DNA of 64,000 nucleotides from Lentinus brumalis (lineage: Eukaryota > Basidiomycota > Agaricomycetes > Polyporales > Polyporaceae). A model generated the notes under the pieces. It had not been told where the DNA came from. It worked only from the letters and a program-made list of their open reading frames with translations, and searched no databases. The stretch covers positions 1,178,001 through 1,242,000 of the forward strand of contig MARA01000010.1 in NCBI GenBank assembly GCA_001792895.1, given 5' to 3'. Of this stretch, positions 35,691-49,055 are shown piece after piece. The position numbers and the translations under genes were made by a program. Position 1 is the stretch's first letter. Every line of letters starts with the position of its first letter.

Positions 35691-37534
35691 ACGAGTCCAC
35701 ATGCAGGAGCTGAGCTTACCCTTCTTACTGTCCGGTGTCCGGAGCAGCAAGTTCCTGGACGTGTCGAAAGCGGGCATCAAAGCCTTGCGCTCGGACGAGG
35801 AGGTCCCGAGAAGGAGTTAATAGAAGATGCAGTATAGTTGAATTATGCTCAGCCTTAAGCTTCTGGGATCCGAGGACTCTAAGTTTCAGCAGGGTGCGCC
35901 CCACACGATCCACTGGCATGGCTATCAGTACTGACATTCCCTCCCTTTACTCGCAGCCTTGTTCAAGTTCTGCTCATAGGCCGAAGAGTTTGTGATGTAC
36001 AGCGTAGCTGACAACTCCTCAGTACCTCTCTGCAGAGGAAAGCGAGCTAATCGGCCATCTCTCGACGGTACATCTCTCCTGCCATCCCAGGTGCCGCATT
36101 GCATACAGCCATGTTCAGAACACGGCTTCTTGAGTGCTTATCGCGAGCATATCGGTATGTCATCACTGTTTGACTGACCGTACCACGCGTTGACAGCAGA
36201 TCTGCAGCCCGGACTCAACAGACGAAATCTCAAGACCACTTCAGCCTACAAGTCCTCGCCCGAAGCCATCAGACCGAAAGGGCACATTGTAATACAAGTT
36301 GCGGGCGTTTCTGAGACTGGGACGTGCCGACTGGGCTGCGAAACACGTCCTCTTGTCATCGACGTCCGTGCCGGTACGCTCGTGCACTCCTGCTTCGCCT
36401 CCTTGCATGCCGTCGTGTACATTCGCGAAGTTAGATCCGGTCGCGGATGCACGGACCCGCATCTGGCGGGTACAGGAAGGACACCGCAGGCGTCGTCGTG
36501 AAGGTGAGCAGGAGGGCTTCGAGAACATACATGTAGAACACGCGCGGCGGACTGACATATTTACAGTCTCGTCGAGCTGAGCAAGCAGCTGCACTTGGTT
36601 GTCCGTTGCGGCCACTGGCAGGACTGGTGAATAGGTCAATGTCGAGCTCGAGGGCGGAGGAACGGTATACATTGCCAGATGGGTAGCTAGAGGTTGTACA
36701 TACAGCGCATGCCAAGTAGCACTCGGTAGTACAGCCGCCTGCTCATCTCCGCATATTAGAGGTACATTGCGTGCGGCAGACAGCTTGTGACATGGGAAGC
36801 ATGACTCTCCCGGCTACTAATGAGGGGTGGAAGTTGGCGAGGTTGCTCACAGTTCCTCACCTCTCCTAATAGGCGCACCAGAGCATACATACGTGTGCCT
36901 TGGAGCCACAGGAGCACAGATGCGTGCACATGAGAGCCAAGGGCAAGCTTGGCAGCAGCGCGTTCGGGGAAACCCGCGGCCGGTAGAGGTTGCAACTTGA
37001 GCGTGGAAGACACACATAGAGCGGCGGAACAATGCTCCTCAAGACTGTCATTCATGGGGATGTGCGACGTGTTTCGGGAAGTTCACTGTTCAAGTTGCTG
37101 TCACGGTGGGTCTACCTAGGTCCCGATGCATAGTTGAATACACATAGTCAATTCATACAGTTGTCGCTGGACGCACAGCGCATGTGTGACATATTCAGCA
37201 TTACTGACATGCCTTGCACATCATTCTACATGCCATAATTTCGAGCCTCAGGCCTCAGGACGAGCGGAAATGACAGAAGTCAGTAGTACTAGTACAGTGC
37301 CAGTAAACAGCAGAGGGTGCACGATGTCCACCTTCCTGTTCTCATGTCCTACCAACTCGTACAGCTCTGGCTAGCCCTGACACCTGCGTCGTATCCCCTC
37401 TCAATCCTTTTCGGAGCCTTCTCGCTGAAGCACAGAGCTACACCGGCCGCCTCTACAGGCCCGGCGAGGGCCCGAGTTGCTGCCACGGACACCGGACGGC
37501 GAATATGCGCAGCTTCGGTCATTGGGCGCGCTGC

Positions 37535-37826
37535 GAGGCGTCGCGGATTTAACGGCGGCACGTGCCGGAGGCTTCGATCAGCCGCGCAGCATAGTGACCG
37601 TGTCGTACAGGGCGAAGTCGCGGTGCGGAGTCGAGAAGTCGAGGAGGCGCGAGCGAAACCCAAAGCGGAAGTAGAGACGCCGGCGCGAAAACGAAATCAC
37701 AAATTCAAGTTGAACCTATCACGTGACAGGTTCAAATCCGAAGCTCAGATCAGTTGCCGAACTCCAAACTCGAAGTCCAAACCCAGACCTGAAGTCGAGT
37801 CTTTTTGTCCGCTGGCGCCCCTCATA
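37535..37826 (-). repeat. Right 292-bp terminal inverted repeat
   Basis: Mirror of 35399-35690; ends CCCCTCATA followed at once by the CCGCCA duplication at 37827-37832. Confidence 0.9.
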
Positions 37827-38033
37827 CCGCCAAGCGATGTTCGAGGTAGGCGGAAATTTGTCGGCTTCCGAAGTCTCAGCGTCCATCGTTTGCCATTTTC
37901 GGAGGGGTCGCACAGCCACGCAGTGCCTCTTATCTCCAGTGACCCTCGTCCTCGTCAGTCACCTTGAGCTTGTTTGGAGCTTGTATCGCAGAAGTGGCCA
38001 CTACCTAAGGTCAAATAAGCCGCAATCGAGGAT

Positions 38034-39496
38034 ATGGCAGAAAGCAAGCTAGACTATTTGACGCAGGAGCAAGTGGACCAGGTACGTACATGGGAGCCCG
38101 AGGTCCTAATCAGCGCTACCTCCTCAGGCTGGTAACGACCATCTTTCATGCCAGTTTCGAACGGACGGGTTAGCCACAGACACGACTCTGAGGAGTTACT
38201 TGGTTGAGTCGGCTTCTACAGGTATCTGAGACTGCCCAACTTTCTAGAACCGGACGAAGTAGAGGCACTCCTCCTCCGCTCTAAACAGTTACTGGATAAC
38301 TTCAGCATCGAGGAGCATCCCCTTGTAAGTGCCGCCAGTTACCCCCTCTCGTCTGAAAGCTGTCCTAATGATAGTAGACCAAGTTCACCACCGGAGATGA
38401 CAACCATGTAGGAGATGAGTACTTCCTAACCTCTGGCGACAAGATCCGCTTCTTCCTGGAGGAAGACGCAATCGGTCCGGACGGAAAGCTCAACAGGGAG
38501 AAACAGAAGGCCGTGAACAAGATAGGTCATGGTATGGGTCTTTTGTTAACCAGTGACCTGCGAAGCGGACGTCAATGTCTGGCCTCCAGGTCTGCACGAG
38601 CAGGACGCCGTCTTCCGGAAGGTCACTCTCGAGAATGAGAAGATGAAGGCTGTGGTACGCGACCTCAAGTTCCACCATGATCCTGTCGGTGAGTCTCCGA
38701 GATCCAGACTTTGCAATGAAGCAGTCAACTGGTCAACACAGCGCTCCAGTCAATGGTTATATGCAAACAACCTCACATAGGAGGCGAAGGTACGCCCTTT
38801 TCCCGTTGCTCATCACTAAGAGGTGAACCGAAACCTGACTTACTCACGAAGTACCCGAGCACAATGATTCGTGAGTGTATCATAGTCTACTTGCTTGGTT
38901 CCACGAGATCTGGTCATAACTGTAACGCCCGATCCTTTGTATCGCAGGACGTTTCTGGTGAGTATCGTGCTTTTCTCAAGATACCGACGACTCATGGTAA
39001 CGCTCGCATACAGTACACCAACCCTCCCTCTGCCCTCGGTTTCTGGATCCCGCTTGAGAAGTGCACACCCGAGAACGGCGCGCTCTCCTTCCTCCCTGGT
39101 TCGCACCTGACTGCGCCCATCACGAAGCGCTTCGTGCGCATGCCCGGTGGAGGCACCGGTTTTGAGCACCTTGTGCCTCCGGAAGAGGCCCCTCCCAACC
39201 CACAGGGGAAGTACATCCTTGAGGCTTGCATGCCTGGTGCGTTGCTTGTATTCCAGGTTTCGGATGTACATTGACAGATCATGCCAGGGGACTTGGTGCT
39301 CATTCACGGAAGCGTGCTGCACAAATCGGAGAGAAACACCAGCTCTCACACTCGATTCGCGTATACGTTTCACATGATCGAGTCACCTCCACACGCAGAG
39401 TACGACGCCAAGAACTGGCTGCAGCCAACGCCGGAGACGCCGTTCCCTCACATTCTGGACACGCCCAACCCCACGGTGGTCCCTGTCGGTGCTTGA
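38034..39496 (+). CDS. Phytanoyl-CoA dioxygenase (PhyH/PHYHD1-like), Fe(II)/2-oxoglutarate dependent
   Basis: Ten exons (38034-38081, 38155-38168, 38222-38324, 38378-38531, 38590-38688, 38742-38789, 38852-38870, 38948-38957, 39014-39236, 39288-39496) sum to 308 residues. The N-terminus reads MAESKLDYLTQEQVDQFRTD then GYLRLPNFLEPDEVEALL, as in PHYHD1. The Fe site is the HxD in PEHNDSTFLYTNPPSALGFW, with the distal His in DLVLIHGSVLHKSERN and an Arg in TRFAYTFHMIES for 2-oxoglutarate. All ligands are present, so it should be active; the substrate is unknown. The HND codons and those just after them are spread over exons of 19 and 10 nt, and exon 2 is 14 nt. It ends 169 bp from the convergent THI6 stop. 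Confidence 0.88.
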
Positions 39497-39665
39497 ATTG
39501 TTGGGGTTGGGATGTGGCATGCTGGGAGACGCAGTTTAGTGTATGTCTCGGAAGCTATGCATGTTGTATTATTGTATGCAAGGATGGGTCACTTTCAGCT
39601 GGGCTCCAAATCGGCAAAGTCTGGAACAACCTGTATCTACAGGACATTCCGAAGCTATGGTGTCT

Positions 39666-41852
39666 TTAGATCACTTCAACCTTCCCATACGTCGCTATCT
39701 TCTCAGGAGTCAAGGCGCCGAGCTCATCGATGAGGGCCGGGAGGAACGTCCCGCTGCCCTTGACATCCGCCCGCGCCGCAGCGAGCTCAGATGCTACGGT
39801 GATGGCGAGAACCCTGGGAACAGAAGCATCATCAGCACGCGCCCGTTGTCCCGTATTCGCAGAAAGTACACGGGAAACGATACAGGGGATAGAGCACCAG
39901 GGAAAGCCGTATAAAGTTGATAAGCAGAGATGGGAAGACGCACCCTCCCACAGCGGCAACGAGCATATCTCCACGCACAAGCTTCGCGTCTTCCGCTTCG
40001 TCGGGTGACCGCTTGCTACTTTCCGCTGTACTGGCTCCCGCGCAGAAGGTCGCGACAGCCGTGCCGACCATGCAACCTGACCCAGTTATCTCGCCGAGCA
40101 GAGGATGGCCGTTAGAAAGCCGAACGACGGTCGTGCCGTCCGATACATAGTCGGTCACCCCGGTCAGCACGATGATGGCACCTGCATTGCGGATTCGATC
40201 AGCGGGGTCTGAGGCACATGGTCGTGTGCAAAGCAGACATACGCTCTTTCCTCGCGAGGTTGCGCACAAATGTGGCGGGGTCGGCGAAGCCTTGCCCGAC
40301 GCTGTCCACACCTTTGGCCTGAACCTGCGCGACAGAGGTCATTGATCAGCGAGGCACCGCAGGAGCCAATTCGGATCCAGACGCCTACTTCATTCGAGTT
40401 CGCAAGGGCCGCGAGCTCTCCGGAGTTCCCTTTGATGACAGTTGCCTGCCAGGCGTTCAATAGCGTCGCGGCCGATGCCCGACGATAACCCGTAGCTCCG
40501 ACGCCGACTGGATCAAAGACCACCGGCTTGCGGTTCTGGTTGTAATTGAAGCCTGTGCATGGCGATTTAGCAGTTGGCAGCGGTATGGAATATTTTAGAG
40601 CACAGAGCAGTGTCACTCACCAGCGGCAACCATGCCGTCGAGGTTCTGGATGGTACCAAAGTTCACAAGCAGACCTCCGGACACTGCGGCAAGGTCTGTC
40701 ATTTCCTCTGGGGCTGTGGCCATGATGGGGGACGCGCCGAGGGCTATGGTGGCATTGGCAGATTGCGTGGTCACGACATTATTCGTGATCTTCCAGTGGC
40801 GGTCAATCTCTGAGAAGACGTGCAAGTCATCGGAGAAAAGCGGCGTACCTGGTGGACAATGGGTGAGTGCTGCTTCACTGCTTCCAAAAGCTTGCCGACA
40901 CTGTGCTTGATAGCGTCGGGAGCGTAGGAAGGAGGGAATGTCGAGAAGCATATGATGGGGTTCGCCTTGCATGCTTTGATGATCGTAGCGATCTTCTTAG
41001 CCGCAGTGTACGGGTCCTTCGAAGCCACGATGTCGCTGACAACAGCAAGCCCATCCAGGCTACGGCCCGACATGGAGACCGACCCATGCAAGCAATGCAG
41101 TGCATTGGTCGACTTGATACCGGCTGGGTCTTATGTTGGTTAACGACTCTCCTGCGGATGCCCGGACGTACCGATGGAAACGGCCTTGACATCTGTTCCC
41201 TCCAACGCGTCTAGCAAGGGTCCGATGCCTCTTACACCGACGATTGGACTGGTGAGCTTCTTGGTCTGCGTGCCCCATACTGGGCCCAAACCAACGTAAT
41301 CGACGCCGTCTTGTACAGCTTTTCGGACATGCTCTACAGTGTTACACGTCATACCGATGATGGCGTTTGGTGGTAGGAGCTTGCGCGCCGTCTCCACTGG
41401 CATGTCTGATTGGCCAATATGGACTCCATCTGCCTGGATCGCGAGTGCGATGTCGATACGGTCGTTGATGAGGATAGGGACATTATATTTGCGACATATG
41501 TCTTTGGACGCTTGCGCGATTCGCAGAAACTAGGCAGGAAGGTCGCATTAGCACGATCATGAGGAGGAAAGCAGCACTGACTCGCCTCTCCGGTCTCTGC
41601 GTGTTTCTCGCGAACCTGGACAAGCGTTACACCCCCTTTGATCGACTGCAGTGTGCGTCAGGAGAAGATTTGCTTCGTACGATAATCAAATGGAAAGTAC
41701 CTCTTCCAAAGACTCCAGATAATCCTGTAAACCCTAATCAGCATCGCCAGAGAACATAGAGATGAACTGAGAATGACCTTTCCCTCCGGGAGCAGCTCCC
41801 TCCCGGTCACAAGATACAGAGAATAATCCACAGCTGGCTTTTGCACAGTCAT
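39666..41852 (-). CDS. THI6: Thi6-type bifunctional thiamine phosphate synthase / hydroxyethylthiazole kinase
   Basis: The enzyme joins HMP-PP and HET-P into thiamine phosphate (N-terminal ThiE domain) and phosphorylates hydroxyethylthiazole (C-terminal ThiM domain). The start at 41852 is [20 protein letters not shown]. First exons are 41852-41778, 41724-41701 (24 nt), 41645-41586 and from 41529. ThiE blocks: [84 protein letters not shown]. ThiM blocks: [63 protein letters not shown] and the catalytic-loop [19 protein letters not shown]. The product ends [14 protein letters not shown]. The intron at 41530-41585 has a GC donor. I see no TPP riboswitch with confidence. Confidence 0.93.
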
Positions 41853-43414
41853 TGTGGTTCGCCTGGAATCCCGGACGTTATTGGCCTCTGGGAATGGCAG
41901 AATACGAGAAGAAAAGTGTTGCGGAGACCAAACTCGACCCGACTCGACCCGGACCCCAGTTTCAAAGACTTGATTCGGGCCAATCACGTCATCGAATCGG
42001 TTTCCCTTGGCCTTCTCGTTTAAGTTGGACCAAGGCAAAGATCGACATGAGACGGGTGCTATTCAATGGATATTGTACACGCAGACATCTTTCAGTCACT
42101 CGAGGTGACAGAAGATTCGAGGAAGGTGGGAGAGGTTCGTCGTGAGCTAGATGATAGATCTAACTGACTCCGAACATGGCACATAGGCGCTCGTGACGAG
42201 TGCTTGGCACTGCTTGCGACCCCTGTTGCTGTACTCTACTGCGACCTCCCCGGTTCCCCTCCCATCAGATCCACGCAGACTACGGTCATACGGCAGTTCG
42301 TGAAGCGATACGTCTTTGCCTCGAACTACTTTATTACCGATGGCACATTATGGCGCGGAAAGTTGATGCCAGGTGGACGACGTCGTCGCTCATGATGAGG
42401 TAAGTATGGACGTAATATGAGCTATAATCTGTGATACCTAAGGCTGCATGAGCAGGTGTTGAGCAGGTGTGTCACTACGCTGGGTTTTTCTTTGGGCGCC
42501 GAAGTATGCGATACAGCTGAACGCAGAATCATGCTCCAGGTGGAAAGCCGGTGCCGGTGACTGGCCTCGAATGGCGCATTTTCTGCATGCCAGCATGAGT
42601 CGCAGACAGATTGATGTATCGGATTTACCTCGAGACGAGCATGCGACTTGAGCCTATGATGGCGGCGTACTAATCGGCAGAAGCCACGGGCTCAGGAATC
42701 GCTGCGTCTTGCCTCTTGCTCTGACGACGACGTGTGTGTTGTTTCTCGTTCTCGTGATTAGGCTTGTGCTGGCTCACTCTCCACGGTATCGGAGTTGCCT
42801 CATCTGTGGTCAAACAGTGCCCTTTAAGTTGCGGACCAATCGTGTCACCTTCATGGGGGGCGCGAGATGCAAGAATGGGAGCGAGGGATCATTGGCCATG
42901 AAGCTGGCCCCGACAACTCGTTGAAAATGAGAAGCTCCACGACATCGACACCTGCTGAGGTCTTGATGAAGATGCGGTAACGCTATTGCCACCGCACCGC
43001 CCACTACTCAAGTACTCTGAGCCATAACCGCCTGCCACCCACCATTGTCGGGTCAGAGCTTGCCACCACCCATTGCTTCAAATTCTGGTCTAACCAGCGA
43101 GGAAGCGCGGTAGTACAAGGTAGCAGACCTTACCCTTTCGGTACCGGCTGGCAGAGTCACTGATGCATTGACCCCAGGCAACTCCCTAGACGCCGCCTCC
43201 ACGTCGTCTTCGCTGTCTTAACTTAGTCTTAAGCTTGGCAATTCAACCGTACACGTGTTCTCCCCGTCAATCCAAGTTGGTTGTCACCAACAAGTGCTCC
43301 GCAAACACCTCCAACGGAAGCAAACGCCACTGATCGAGCTGTGCGTACCCCAGGCATAGTCCAGAGTCGCAAGCGCCAGTGACACGACTTCCTCGCAGTT
43401 ACACAGACTGCTAG

Positions 43415-43422
43415 TGACGTGG
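43415..43422 (+). promoter_or_regulatory. UPRE-like TGACGTGG motif upstream of BiP
   Basis: TGACGTGG, the core bound by Hac1/XBP1-type bZIP factors, lies 78-85 nt before the BiP ATG, followed by a TATA-like atataagg at 43441. It fits induction by the unfolded-protein response. One 8-mer can occur by chance, so this rests on position and on the gene it precedes. Confidence 0.5.
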
Positions 43423-43440
43423 CCTGGTGAAGAGTGCTCG

Positions 43441-43448
43441 ATATAAGG
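43441..43448 (+). promoter_or_regulatory. TATA-like box of BiP gene
   Basis: The sequence cgatataaggc places a TATA-like element about 59 nt before the ATG at 43500, in an otherwise GC-rich promoter. Confidence 0.5.
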
Positions 43449-43499
43449 CTGCAAGCCTGGCCGAACTCTCATCACTGCCCTCCACCAAACAGCAGCACC

Positions 43500-45884
<2,385 letters not shown>

Positions 45885-45985
45885 CGCACACTCGCGCCGT
45901 CAAAGCAGTCTATCCCGTGGTGTAATATTAAACCTAGACAATACCCTCCTAGCTACTATGATACATACAGACGCTACTGGTACCC

Positions 45986-47355
45986 TCATACTGCAATTGA
46001 CGCTATCGCAATCATTGTCGCCGCTGCAGTATCCGTAGCATCAATCCTGCCTCCAAGGACAAAGCGTTCTCGCACGTTGACCCCGAGCACTATCGCAATG
46101 GCCAGCCACTCTGGTGCGATATGGAAGACGTAAAACGCAGCCTTTGACTGATTGCTATTCAGACCGCCCATTGATGCGAGGAGATTCTCCGTCTCGGAAT
46201 CCATCACTATCAGCCGATACACTCCGACGACCGTCTGCAGTCGCGCGTATGAGCAACCAGCGAGACCGAGAGAGCACGAGAGGTACTCACCAAGAGAGTG
46301 CAAATCGCAGACATGATCGTCACTGACCCATACCCCATAGTTGGGTTGCGAGCCCATGCCCAGAATGCGCCCATGTGCACGATAGATATGAGCACGAGCG
46401 CGAGCCCACAGCTGATGTACCTGCAAGATCTGTGGGGTCAGCCCCGGTATCGTCTTTGACGAGTGACGGGTAAGGAGTAAACAACACACCTCAGCTGCAG
46501 AGTTCTGCTCGCCCAGCTCTCGACATACATGCCCTTCGCGTACACCCCGCCCGATCCCAGGGAGAGCGCGATCACGATGACGAACGCGACGGACATGCAG
46601 ACGCATGCGATGTCGTACAACGTCCGCTCGCGCTTGGCTGTCATCCACCGCCACCACCCACCACTTGCGCGTGTCGGTTGAGTGCTAGGTCCCAACGCGA
46701 AAGGCACTGCCAGCGGGAGGGTAGATATGCGTGCCGTTTTCGGAGGTTCGTCGGCGAAGGTCGCGGTTCCAATGAACGCACTGGAGGGGCTCTTTTCGGA
46801 CGCTAGCTCTGCCTCAGCCTCGAGCGCGTTCGCCGCCTCTGACTCTGACTTTGAAGCTCGAGTAGTGGCAGCGCGCACGAGGAGACAGCGGACTGCGGCG
46901 ACGAGGTCTTTGCCCACCGAGACGAAGCCCGCTGCGAGTGTGCTCTGGGCGTACGCGAGGAAGACGGGGGACGTGCGTTGAGAATCGGGGCGTGCGCTTC
47001 CCAGGCGCGGATTACGAAGAACACTATCCTGTAAGCGACAGTGCGGGGAGTGGTCAGTTGTCCACGAGTGCTAGGAGGAAGAGACGCATGGCATGGAGAA
47101 TGGACACACGGATGAGGTGGCTTACCTTTCTACGATGAGACCGAGCGTGAACACTACGATCAGGTTCCGCGAGGACCTTGCACATATGCGGTACAGGGCC
47201 AGAGGGACCAGCAGCGCGTACAGCGCGACGAAGAGGCATGAAGGCGCATAGTCTATCGGGGATGGGGTCCCGCCAACAGGAGAAGGGATAAGCGGGAGCT
47301 GCGGTGGGAGAGCCTGGTCATCGCCAAAGTCTCGTCGGAGGGAGAGGAAAGCCAT
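45986..47355 (-). CDS. Multi-TM membrane protein, basidiomycete family of unknown function
   Basis: Four exons (47355-47126, 47028-46490, 46420-46291, 46234-45986). About seven hydrophobic segments are visible: SCLFVALYALLVPLALYRI, LIVVFTLGLIVERIVFFVIR, FLAYAQSTLAAGFVSVG, IACVCMSVAFVIVIALSLG, CGLALVLISIVHMGAFWAWA, GSVTIMSAICTLL and WLAIAIVLGVNV. A Ser/Ala/Glu-rich loop of ~70 residues lies in the middle. I recall similar seven-helix proteins in Agaricomycetes, without a known role. Between about 46965 and 47010 the reading shifts frame: the part ending VIRAWEAH and the part starting SQRTSPVFLAY are off by one base. A 71-nt intron with a weak gtaatc donor would also keep phase but would remove part of a helix. 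Product about 382 residues if the base is simply missing. Confidence 0.65.
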
Positions 47356-48322
47356 GGCGCGGAGGTGACCCTGTATGGCCTCTAGAGGATAGGTGAAACC
47401 GTGAACGCGAGCCGCCGTCCGAGGAAGTTCGGGGATCGACCGTGGTGGACAAGAGTTGTCGCCAGCCAGACGGGAGCCTGGAGAAGTGCCGTTCAAGATA
47501 CAACCTGGCCGATCAGCGAGACGCACTGACCGCTATCGGAGATGGTCCTTGGTGGACATGCCCCGGTCTGCAACACCCGCCGCTGACGGAGATCGGTGGC
47601 GTTCTTTTTGCATTGGGCGTGGTACCACTTCGTTGTAGTAGATGCGCCCAGGTGGGGAAAGGGCGTCAGGCTGAGCGACAAGGATGTCTTGCGAACACTT
47701 TGAATTCACAACTCGGAGCGCCGTTCGGTATGTCTGCACTGGGTCGTCAGCATGGCTGACTGGAAAGTTGACGCCTGTGCATTGAGTACTATCGTGCGTG
47801 GTAGTATGGCGTACGAACTGTGTTCAATCAAACTGCAAGTGCATGGATGTTAGAGACGTTTACTTAAGTACTCACGCTCTACTGAGTCTGCCTTCCTGAA
47901 TCCGCTGATGGCGGGTCAAGCGGCAAACGAGTCCGTGGCTGTACTCTGCGCAGACGACGTCATACTCAGCCCGAAACATTCATGCACACGCAGAATGAGC
48001 GATAGCACAAAGTAGCACAGTGATCGAATTGACTACGAAGATATCTATCGGTACACAGGATGCATAGTACAGTCGATAGCATAGGCCGAGTACAGGATAG
48101 TGCCCGAGCAACGAACGTTCGGGTGGTGTATGATACAAGGGGTACGACAGGGGGTGGGATGATAGAGAAGGCATTAAGGAGCATCGCGGTCGTAAAAGGT
48201 CCTATAATCGCAGTGGGGAAGGGCGAAGGGTAGATGGTATCCAACGTTTTTGCTCAAGTCCAACAAAATCAACGAGAAACGCGGAATGGGGCAGCATCGT
48301 ATCGACACGGGCACGGGAGTGT
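47356..48322. other. Intergenic: multi-TM gene promoter and Sur7 3' region
   Basis: 967 nt without a supported gene. AT-richer DNA at 47980-48240 fits the Sur7 3' UTR. No repeat or RNA gene seen. Confidence 0.35.
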
Positions 48323-49055
48323 TTAGTAGGCGTTCCTGCGACGGCCGTAGCGACCGAAGGAGCCGCAGAGGGCGGCGAAGAAGCCGATGAAGAGGGACAC
48401 GAGTGCGCCGAGAACGAGCCAGTTGGCGTTGCCCCAAGTCGCGTTGATGCCGCGGTCGCGCAAGTGGCTGTGCGCAACGCCGAAGAGAACCATCTCGATG
48501 ACCCAGGCGACGAGCGTTATGAGGAACGCAAGTGCGCTGATGAGAGTCATGAAGATAGTGCCCGCACGGTGGTATGCGGCACCGCAGAGACCGAAGAGGA
48601 AGGCGAGTCCAGAGAGACCGGCCGCTGTGAAAGTATGATGAATACACAAGCGAAACTTTCAGAAGACGGAAGTACTCACCGATAGGGATGAGGATGAGAA
48701 CCGCGGTGAGATTGTGGAATAGATGGCCATTGAGACGGTCATCACTGCAGCGAGGGTCAGAGGAGATCGTGGCGATCATTATGAGGAAGATACATACCCA
48801 AGACCGTTTGGGAAGAACCAACCGACGTGGGTTTTGGAACCGGTGTACCCGAACACACCGAAATGGGTTGTCGAACCTCCGTTTGGTACATCGAGGTAGG
48901 ATATACGCTCCCATGTTGGTGACGAGACAGATGCCTAGGGCGTAGGTATGTCAGTTGACGTGACCTTGGGCTGTATGAGGATCACGTACGAAGATGAGGA
49001 GCACCATCGCGGCAAAGATGAAGAAGAGGCCTGGGACAGCAGCGCCGGCAGCCAT
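48323..49055 (-). CDS. Sur7/PalI (Rim9)-type tetraspan plasma-membrane protein
   Basis: Four exons (49055-48990, 48934-48798, 48744-48680, 48624-48323) encode 189 residues. Four hydrophobic segments: GLFFIFAAMVLLIF at the N-terminus, LTAVLILIPIAAGLSGLAFLFG, TIFMTLISALAFLITLVAWV and WLVLGALVSLFIGFFAALCG. The extracellular loop after helix 1 has the family pattern SSPTWERISYLDV..GSTTHFGVFGYTGSKTHVGW. Sur7/PalI proteins organise eisosome or cortical domains, or act in pH sensing (Rim9/PalI). The short C-terminus (RRRNAY) lacks the long tail of classical PalI, so a Sur7-like role is as likely. It is tandem to the multi-TM gene upstream of it by coordinate, both on the minus strand. Confidence 0.78.

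Larger units (their letters stand above)
35399..37826. mobile_element. 2,428-bp DNA transposon-like element with 292-bp terminal inverted repeats
   Basis: The two ends are near-identical inverted copies of 292 bp (35399-35690 and 37535-37826), beginning TATGAGGGGCGCCAG. They are flanked by direct copies of CCGCCA (35393-35398 and 37827-37832), a 6-bp target-site duplication. The 1,844-bp interior has no frame with a transposase motif (no DDE/D block I can see), so the element looks non-autonomous. Long TIRs recall Mutator-like or foldback elements, but 6 bp is not the usual Mutator duplication length. It lies 134 bp from tRNA-His and 208 bp upstream of the dioxygenase gene. Confidence 0.85.
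41853..43499. other. Intergenic 1.65 kb between divergent THI6 and BiP, with possible retroelement debris
   Basis: No intact gene. Near 42200-42400 a short frame reads FVKRYVFASNYFITDGTLWR, which resembles the segment before integrase in Ty3/gypsy polyproteins (a YF...DG.LWR pattern); other frames nearby are broken. This is weak evidence for an old retroelement fragment. The final ~100 nt hold BiP promoter signals. Confidence 0.35.

Noticed and set aside
35375..35692. 105-codon frame in the left TIR, mirrored in the right TIR
   Set aside because: The frame is conserved only because the TIRs are copies; it has no start context or family match and crosses the element boundary.
35895..35935. 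TIHWHG peptide inside the TIR element, like the first copper motif of laccases
   Set aside because: Only about seven residues match; the following residues hit a stop and no downstream multicopper-oxidase motif (DG..QCPI, HCHI) is present. Treated as chance.
41700..41852. Possible TPP riboswitch in the THI6 5' region or first intron
   Set aside because: I could not find the paired conserved TPP aptamer segments (CTGAGA and the GATCTGG-like block) in the leader or first introns.
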